Shown here: positions 15,199 through 20,159 of the stretch, piece after piece
Layout of the letters: each line of letters starts with the position of its first letter
Position numbering within the stretch: position 1 is the first letter of the stretch
From: CABYIR01 sp038103905
Lineage (GTDB): Bacteria > Pseudomonadota > Alphaproteobacteria > Pelagibacterales > AG-422-B15
Assembly: GCA_038103905.1 (NCBI GenBank)
Contig: JAYNZW010000017.1
Location: 1 to 20,159 of the forward strand
Direction: 5' to 3'
Length of the DNA stretch: 20,159 nucleotides
Notes under the pieces: model-generated
What the model saw: only the letters and a program-made list of their open reading frames with translations
Database searches by the model: none
What the model was told of the DNA's origin: nothing
Position numbers and translations under genes: made by a program

Positions 15199-16050
15199 AT
15201 GTATAAATCATTAGTTTCTAAGACAATAATAATTCTTTTTAGTTTTTTGGTCCTTGTTGCATTATCACTGCCTATATTATTAAAGTCACTTGGACTTCAT
15301 CCTGATTTTGATAGCAAAACATTTGAACTTAATGGAAGAAAAGCTTTAATAATTGCTTCAAGCCACAACGTATTGAATCTTCCAGGAGAAGTTAGAGGAA
15401 AGCCAACTGGAGTAGCGAGTTCAGAACTTACCGTCCCTTATTATGAATTCATGAATAGTGGCATGGATGTTGATCTTGCAAGTATTAAAGGTGGTGAAAT
15501 TCCAATTGATCCTGAAACATTAATTTATTTGATTAGAACGCAATCAGATAAAAAATTTCAGAATGATATCGAAGCAATGAAAAAGCTAAAAAACTCAATG
15601 CTCATTGATGATGTAGATTTCACTAAATATGATTTGATCTACATAGCAGGTGGCTGGGGAGCTGCTTACGATTTAGGCTATTCTGAAATTTTGGGCTCAA
15701 AAATATCTGAAGCTTACTATGCAAATAAGATTATTGGAGCGATATGTCACGGTCCACTTGGATTACTTAATGCTAAAGACAAGAATGGAAACTTACTTAT
15801 TTCAGGAAGGAAGATGACAGGAGTAACTGATAAACAAGTTATCGAACTTGGAATTGAAATGACTCCTCAGCATCCTGAAACTGAGTTAAGAAAAGCAGGG
15901 GTTATATTTGAGAGTAAGTCAAAGTTCAATGATCTATTTGCAAACCATGTAGTTGTCGATGATGAAAAACGTTTTGTAACTGGTCAAAATCAGAATGCAG
16001 GACATGAAACTGCTCAAATAATGATGTCAATATTAGCTGAGGAGATCTAA
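15199..16050 (+). CDS. Membrane-anchored DJ-1/PfpI-family protein (Hsp31-like)
   Basis: A membrane segment at about 8-29 precedes a DJ-1/PfpI glutamine-amidotransferase-like domain. YDLIYIAGGWGAAYDLG (144-160), nucleophile elbow AICHGP with C183-H184, E76 in SSELTVPYYE, and TGQNQNAG (261-268) match the Hsp31/glyoxalase III branch. Members act as deglycases, glyoxalases or chaperones, or hydrate isonitriles in related groups. Placement outside the cytoplasm is unusual for the family; the anchor predicts a periplasmic active site. It begins 4 bp after tetR and its stop abuts the next ATG, so it is part of the regulated run. Confidence 0.86.
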   Translation: MYKSLVSKTIIILFSFLVLVALSLPILLKSLGLHPDFDSKTFELNGRKALIIASSHNVLNLPGEVRGKPTGVASSELTVPYYEFMNSGMDVDLASIKGGEIPIDPETLIYLIRTQSDKKFQNDIEAMKKLKNSMLIDDVDFTKYDLIYIAGGWGAAYDLGYSEILGSKISEAYYANKIIGAICHGPLGLLNAKDKNGNLLISGRKMTGVTDKQVIELGIEMTPQHPETELRKAGVIFESKSKFNDLFANHVVVDDEKRFVTGQNQNAGHETAQIMMSILAEEI

Positions 16051-16428
16051 ATGAATAAATTTTTAGCAGTTTTAATTACAATCTTTGGTTTTCAATTTTT
16101 AATTATAGGGCTTATGTGGATTGTGGCACCCTATAATGCTGCAGCGACATTTGGGATTTTTTCACTTTCTGAAGGTATTGGTTTGAGTTCTCAATTAGGC
16201 GATACAGGATCATACTTCCTAAGTATGGGCATTATGATGATTGCTGCAGTATATACTCAGAAATCAATATGGTTTTATGCACCATCAATCATGTTAGCTA
16301 TAACCGCACTGTATAGAATACTATCTTGGCTCCTTCATGATGCTGCTTTTGCAACTCAATTCATAGCTGTTGAAATATTTATTGTGATTTTACTTCTCTA
16401 TACTTCAAAGAGAATTTCTGAAAAATAA
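16051..16428 (+). CDS. DUF4345-like four-segment membrane protein
   Basis: The 125-residue protein is mostly hydrophobic, with segments at about 5-26, 50-69, 74-93 and 101-119. SYFLSMGIMMIAAVY and ITALYRILSWLLHD fit what I recall of DUF4345. No function is known to me. It abuts its neighbours on both sides without spacer. The similar membrane gene at 13110-13583 on the opposite arm suggests a paired or related role. Confidence 0.72.
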   Translation: MNKFLAVLITIFGFQFLIIGLMWIVAPYNAAATFGIFSLSEGIGLSSQLGDTGSYFLSMGIMMIAAVYTQKSIWFYAPSIMLAITALYRILSWLLHDAAFATQFIAVEIFIVILLLYTSKRISEK

Positions 16429-17493
16429 ATGAGAGTTCTCAAGTATATTATATTTACTCTATTGCTTTTACTTATTGCTGGATTCTTTGCATTAAGAACA
16501 GAAATTGTTCAAATGACTCTTGCACAGATGCAAGCTGAACGATTGCTTGACAGACCAAGCCCACTTCCAGAAGAAGACTCTCTATCTGGACTGCTCTGTG
16601 GATCGAGAGGACCATTACCCTCTGCTGGTACCGCTGAAACATGTATTCTCATAAAAGCTGGGGAGAGAATTTTTATTGTTGATGCAGGAGATGGAAGCAT
16701 AACAAACTTGAGAGATTGGGGAGTTGATTTAGGTAAGATTGAGGCGTTCTTATTGACGCATACTCACTCAGACCATTTCTCTGATTTGGCTGATTTGCAT
16801 TTAAATGCTTGGGTTACACAGAATCGAACAGATAAACTTAAAGTATATGGACCAGAAGGAACGCAGAGCGTTACTGATGGATTTGAAACGGCTTATGCTC
16901 TTGATTATAAGTGGAGATATGAACATCATGGTAACAATGTTGCACCAATAGAGTTTGCGGGTTTTGATACACACATAATTGATATAGAAAGCTCAATTGT
17001 TATTGAAGACAATGACTTAAAAGTAACAGCTTTTCTCGTAAAGCATGATCCTGTTAAACCATCCATAGGATACAGATTTGATTATAAAGGTCGATCCATC
17101 ACTATAAGTGGTGATACATCTTATAGTGAAAATTTAATAAAGCATGCCAATAAAACTGATCTGCTATTCCATGAGGCGCTCTCTTACAAACTTAATAATG
17201 CTGGCGCTACTGCAGCTCTCAGAGTCGATGAAACAGGAAATATATCAACCGTACTTATTGATGTCCTTAATTACCACACATCTCCAACACAAGCTGCTAA
17301 GGCTGCTCAATTAGCAAAAGCGAAACATTTGATTTTTTATCACCTGATCCCTTATCCAGAAGGATTAGTCGCCAAAATGTTATTCTTTGATGGTGTCAAT
17401 GATATCTATAAAAATTGGACAATTGGTAGAGATGGAGTAATGGGAATTCTTCCACTTGATTCAGATAAAGTAAAAATAACTTACATTGAATAA
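16429..17493 (+). CDS. Membrane-anchored metallo-beta-lactamase-fold hydrolase (AtsA/RNase Z-like)
   Basis: An N-terminal membrane segment (about 5-22) is followed by a metallo-beta-lactamase domain. LTHTHSDH gives H111, H113, D115 and H116. H206 (VKHDP), D229 (ISGDTSYSE) and H283 (NYHTSPTQAA) complete a two-zinc site. The overall pattern resembles the AtsA-type arylsulfatases and tRNase Z relatives. The anchor makes RNA processing unlikely and favours an extracytoplasmic ester or sulfate-ester hydrolase. Its stop overlaps the next ATG by one base (TAATG), tying it to the sulfatase gene. Substrate unknown. Confidence 0.86.
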   Translation: MRVLKYIIFTLLLLLIAGFFALRTEIVQMTLAQMQAERLLDRPSPLPEEDSLSGLLCGSRGPLPSAGTAETCILIKAGERIFIVDAGDGSITNLRDWGVDLGKIEAFLLTHTHSDHFSDLADLHLNAWVTQNRTDKLKVYGPEGTQSVTDGFETAYALDYKWRYEHHGNNVAPIEFAGFDTHIIDIESSIVIEDNDLKVTAFLVKHDPVKPSIGYRFDYKGRSITISGDTSYSENLIKHANKTDLLFHEALSYKLNNAGATAALRVDETGNISTVLIDVLNYHTSPTQAAKAAQLAKAKHLIFYHLIPYPEGLVAKMLFFDGVNDIYKNWTIGRDGVMGILPLDSDKVKITYIE

Positions 17494-19154
17494 TGCTGAA
17501 AAAAATTTTTTATTTCATTTCAGTATTACTTTTACTTGCAATTACACTCTGGACTTTTCGAATTGAAGTAGTCGTATGGGCGATTCCAAAGATTTTAAAA
17601 CTTTCACAACCAATAGCGGAAAATAAAGAAGTGATCTGGCCTGAAGGCCCATCAACTCCTGAGGTTCTAATGGAAGATAGAAAACCAAATATTATTCTCA
17701 TACTAGCTGATGATTTGGGCTTTAATGATGTTTCTCTTTACAACGGAGGTGCTGGAGACGGAACATTAATGACTCCAAATATTGATCGAATTGGCAAAGA
17801 AGGTGTTCGTTTCAATAATGGTTATGCTGCTAGCGCAAGTTGTTCACCATCACGAGCATCTCTAATGACAGGACGTTACGCAACAAGATTTGGATATGAA
17901 TTTACACCATTTTTTTCAATTGGCCGTACAATTTTTAAATGGATGGATGATGTTGAAAATCCTCTTATAAAGGGACAATTTGCAGATGTCTCTGATGAAA
18001 ATTTTATTGATGGTGCTGAATATGCTGGAATGCCATCAAGTGAAATTACAATTGCCGAACTTTTAAAACAAGAAGGTTATTATAATGCACATATTGGCAA
18101 ATGGCATTTAGGCACTCTGAAAGGTCAGAATCCAACAGATCAAGGCTTTGATGATAGCCTTCAATTATTAAGTCCTCTTTATCTTCCGGAAAATGATCCA
18201 AATGTTGTAAACGCCTATACTGATGCAGCAATTGATAGAATGGTGTGGGCTTCCTCTCAATTTTCAGTAAGGTTTAATGGAGGAGAAGCATATGAACCAG
18301 GAGGCTATATTACTGACTACTATACCGATGAGGCTCTTAAAGTTATTGAGAAAAATAAAAATAGACCTTTCTTTCTTTATTTAGGTCACTTTGCTCCACA
18401 TAACCCTCTTCAAGCACTGAAAGAAGATTATGATCATTTTCATCATCTTTCAGAAAAAGATGACCATCGAATGAGAGTTTATTCTGCTATGATCAAATCA
18501 TTAGACCGTAGTGTAGGAAAAATACTTAATGCGCTCGATCAATATAATTTATCAGAAAACACTCTAATCATATTTTCAAGTGATAATGGAGGGGCAGACT
18601 ATATCCATCTCTCTGATATTAACAAACCATATCGAGGATGGAAGATAACTCATTTTGAAGGTGGGCTTCATATACCGTTTATGGCAAAGTGGCCAGCTGA
18701 AATTGAGCCTGGAACCATTTTTGAACATCCTATTCATCAAAACGATATCTTCACAACATTTGCTGCTGCTGCTGGAGCAACTATTCCTAACGATAGAGTG
18801 ATAGATGGAAAAAATATTTTACCTTTTATAAAAGAAAATAAGCCTCCCCACGAAACTCTTTTTTGGCGATCAGGTAGAATGCAAACCATCTTACATAACG
18901 AATGGAAAATGCTTGTTGATAAAAACCAGAAAAAAAAATGGCTTTTTAACTTAAGTAATGATCCCACGGAGAGAAAAAATTTAGCAAGTCAAATGCCAGA
19001 TAAAGTTAAATTGTTAGAGAGTTTACTTGAAAAACACAACAGTCAACAATCAGAGCCAAATTTTTCCAGTATTGTCACATTCCCAATACGCATAGACAAA
19101 CATGAGGGAGAGGAATGGACAGAGAATGATGAATATACTTTTTGGGATAACTAA
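17493..19154 (+). CDS. Membrane-anchored type I sulfatase (formylglycine-dependent)
   Basis: It hydrolyses a sulfate ester, probably at the periplasmic face, since it opens with a membrane segment (about 5-22). Metal-binding D73-D74 (LADDLG), the modification motif CSPSRASLMTG (C117, P119, R121), GKWHLG (K203, H205), H303 (APHNP), D364-N365 (SSDNGG) and K384 form a complete active site. The Cys-type motif needs formylglycine-generating enzyme, not seen in this window. The 553-residue length fits arylsulfatase A relatives. Residues 137-180 carry an insert ahead of the conserved ITIAELLKQEGY. The substrate cannot be told from sequence. Confidence 0.95.
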   Translation: MLKKIFYFISVLLLLAITLWTFRIEVVVWAIPKILKLSQPIAENKEVIWPEGPSTPEVLMEDRKPNIILILADDLGFNDVSLYNGGAGDGTLMTPNIDRIGKEGVRFNNGYAASASCSPSRASLMTGRYATRFGYEFTPFFSIGRTIFKWMDDVENPLIKGQFADVSDENFIDGAEYAGMPSSEITIAELLKQEGYYNAHIGKWHLGTLKGQNPTDQGFDDSLQLLSPLYLPENDPNVVNAYTDAAIDRMVWASSQFSVRFNGGEAYEPGGYITDYYTDEALKVIEKNKNRPFFLYLGHFAPHNPLQALKEDYDHFHHLSEKDDHRMRVYSAMIKSLDRSVGKILNALDQYNLSENTLIIFSSDNGGADYIHLSDINKPYRGWKITHFEGGLHIPFMAKWPAEIEPGTIFEHPIHQNDIFTTFAAAAGATIPNDRVIDGKNILPFIKENKPPHETLFWRSGRMQTILHNEWKMLVDKNQKKKWLFNLSNDPTERKNLASQMPDKVKLLESLLEKHNSQQSEPNFSSIVTFPIRIDKHEGEEWTENDEYTFWDN

Positions 19155-19166
19155 GGACATTTAATA

Positions 19167-19838
19167 ATGATTGAACATACAAAAGAAGGTGGCCTTCATC
19201 TGATTACAATGCAAGCTGATAGCATTTGCCCTGAATGGCAAAAACAAATGTTAGATATTTTAGATGTAGTTGCAGCAGATCACAAAAAAGGTACTACACT
19301 TATTTTAACAGGTTTAGATAAATCATTTTGTAAAGGACTTAATCTTCAAGAAGTTATGAAACTCTCACCAGATGAAATGAAATTAATAGGTAAAAATATG
19401 AAAGAGATTCACCGTCGCATGCTCATGTTGCCATTTCCAACAATTGCAGCAATGAATGGGCATGCATTTGCTGCGGGTGCTTTCATTGCCATGTCTCTAG
19501 ATTATCGCTTGATGCGTGAAGACCGTGGCTGGTTTTGTATCTCTGAAGTTGATGTAGGGGTTCCTATACCCAATGCTATGATGGAGATGTTGCGTGGAAA
19601 ACTTCCTCCAAATACAGCCCGTGATGCATTGTTAACTGGTAAACGTTACGGGGCTGATGAAGCAATAGCAGCAGGAATCGCTGATGAAAAAGCATCTATG
19701 GAAAACTTAATTGAAAAAGCAAAGACTAAGGCCATAGAATTTGCAGAAAAAGAGCCGAGTATTTTTAAAAATATTAAACAAACGTGGCACAAACCAATGG
19801 CTGATGCTTTTAAGAAAGAGATCGAAAATAATTTATAA
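19167..19838 (+). CDS. Enoyl-CoA hydratase/isomerase-family protein, likely delta3-delta2-enoyl-CoA isomerase
   Basis: A crotonase-fold protein that acts on acyl-CoA. TLILTGLDKSFCKGLNL (44-60) and the AAMNGHAFAAGAFIAMSLDY block (94-113) form the oxyanion hole. MREDRGWFCISEVDVGVPIP (116-135) resembles the enoyl-CoA isomerase branch, with E127 as candidate catalytic acid. At 223 residues it is shorter than canonical hydratases (about 260), which also suits that branch. AAGGAC lies about 9 nt before the ATG. It is 12 bp after the sulfatase and seems to be the last gene of the run. Confidence 0.86.
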   Translation: MIEHTKEGGLHLITMQADSICPEWQKQMLDILDVVAADHKKGTTLILTGLDKSFCKGLNLQEVMKLSPDEMKLIGKNMKEIHRRMLMLPFPTIAAMNGHAFAAGAFIAMSLDYRLMREDRGWFCISEVDVGVPIPNAMMEMLRGKLPPNTARDALLTGKRYGADEAIAAGIADEKASMENLIEKAKTKAIEFAEKEPSIFKNIKQTWHKPMADAFKKEIENNL

Positions 19839-20096
19839 GCTTAACTTAATAAATGGCTGATATTTGGTGGGTTAAAGGGACAACCTACTCCACAATACTT
19901 CACACTAGTTACGGGGATAATTAAAATTTAATTGAAAATAATTCGCCTAAAGACTCATCAATTTAAGTAAAAAACTAGTCCCCAAACTAGAACATTTAGA
20001 GATAAATCAAAATAATAATTTATTTCAAAATAAGTGTATAAAAAAATAAAAAAGCATAAATTAAAAAATAGTATAAATTTAATTACTTATTAAAAT
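19839..20096. other. Intergenic region with imperfect inverted repeats
   Basis: No coding frame is supported here. GTGGGTT (19867-19873) can pair with AACCTAC (19882-19888), giving a 7-bp stem with one G-T pair and an 8-base loop. No T-run follows, so it is not a standard terminator. CTAGTTACGGGGA (19905-19917) is nearly the reverse complement of TCCCCAAACTAG (19979-19990). AAACTAG is directly repeated at 19972 and 19984. From about 20000 the DNA is almost pure A/T and probably holds the promoter of the next gene, but I cannot point to a clear one. Confidence 0.5.
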
Positions 20097-20159
20097 ATGT
20101 CTCCAATTGAAATAGTAGCTTTAATAATTTTTTTATTTCCTTTGGCTTTTAGCCCAGGA
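20097..20159 (+). CDS. LysE/RhtB-family transporter, 5' fragment cut by window edge
   Basis: The last 63 bases encode 21 residues from an ATG: MSPIEIVALIIF followed by LFPLAFSPG. A short N-terminus leading straight into a hydrophobic segment that ends in a (S/T)PG motif is how LysE/RhtB amino-acid exporters begin. The rest lies beyond the window, so the call rests on this fragment only. Confidence 0.55.
   Translation, partial: MSPIEIVALIIFLFPLAFSPG

Noticed and set aside
19866..19889. Hairpin after the isomerase gene as a rho-independent terminator
   Set aside because: The stem is short, contains a G-T pair and has no T-run behind it.
1..20159. CRISPR arrays, tRNA or rRNA genes, insertion sequences or attachment sites
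   Set aside because: No spaced direct repeats, cloverleaf, rRNA motifs, transposase or terminal repeats were seen; the only repeats are coding His-rich units.

Overview
The window is AT-rich, compactly packed bacterial DNA. Genes often abut or overlap by one to a few bases, many starts lack a Shine-Dalgarno sequence, and inner-membrane/periplasm targeting is of Gram-negative type. The gene set (zinc-uptake operon with a gammaproteobacterial Zur box, sucCD, DUF3604, several glutathione transferases, sulfatase, membrane desaturase) fits a streamlined marine gammaproteobacterium such as the SAR86 group. That placement is inferred from gene content and base composition; no marker gene here proves it.

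Left block (1-4249): zinc homeostasis. Two divergent transcripts leave the 2402-2471 gap, which carries a perfect 15-bp Zur-box palindrome (2424-2438). Leftward run znuC, znuB, zur and a ZrgA-like His-rich periplasmic protein cut by the window edge. Rightward run znuA, with a very long His/Asp/Glu-rich metal loop, and a DUF1826 gene. The zur gene contains a 10-N assembly gap. The frame after the gap shows that the gap length is wrong and that the true C-terminus carries the family's second CxxC zinc site.

Middle block (4253-6311): sucD and sucC on the minus strand, the two subunits of succinyl-CoA synthetase, converging to within 3 bp of the DUF1826 gene.

Right block (6387-19838): an accessory catabolic-looking region built around a TetR-type regulator. 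A 29-bp inverted repeat at 14527-14555 lies between two divergent gene runs and holds a TTGACA hexamer on each strand. Leftward run a nitronate-monooxygenase-like flavoprotein, a small membrane protein, a DUF1330 protein, two glutathione transferases, an HCCA-isomerase/DsbA-like protein, a 66-residue membrane protein, a diiron membrane desaturase, a membrane-anchored DUF3604 hydrolase and a TauD-type dioxygenase. Rightward run tetR, a membrane-anchored DJ-1/PfpI protein, a DUF4345-like membrane protein, a membrane-anchored metallo-beta-lactamase-fold hydrolase, a membrane-anchored type I sulfatase and an enoyl-CoA isomerase-like protein. Tight spacing and the shared operator suggest one regulated system for taking apart a sulfated or otherwise esterified lipid- or aromatic-like compound. 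The substrate cannot be read from sequence.

The last 320 bases hold a non-coding stretch with imperfect inverted repeats, then the first 21 codons of a probable LysE/RhtB-family exporter.
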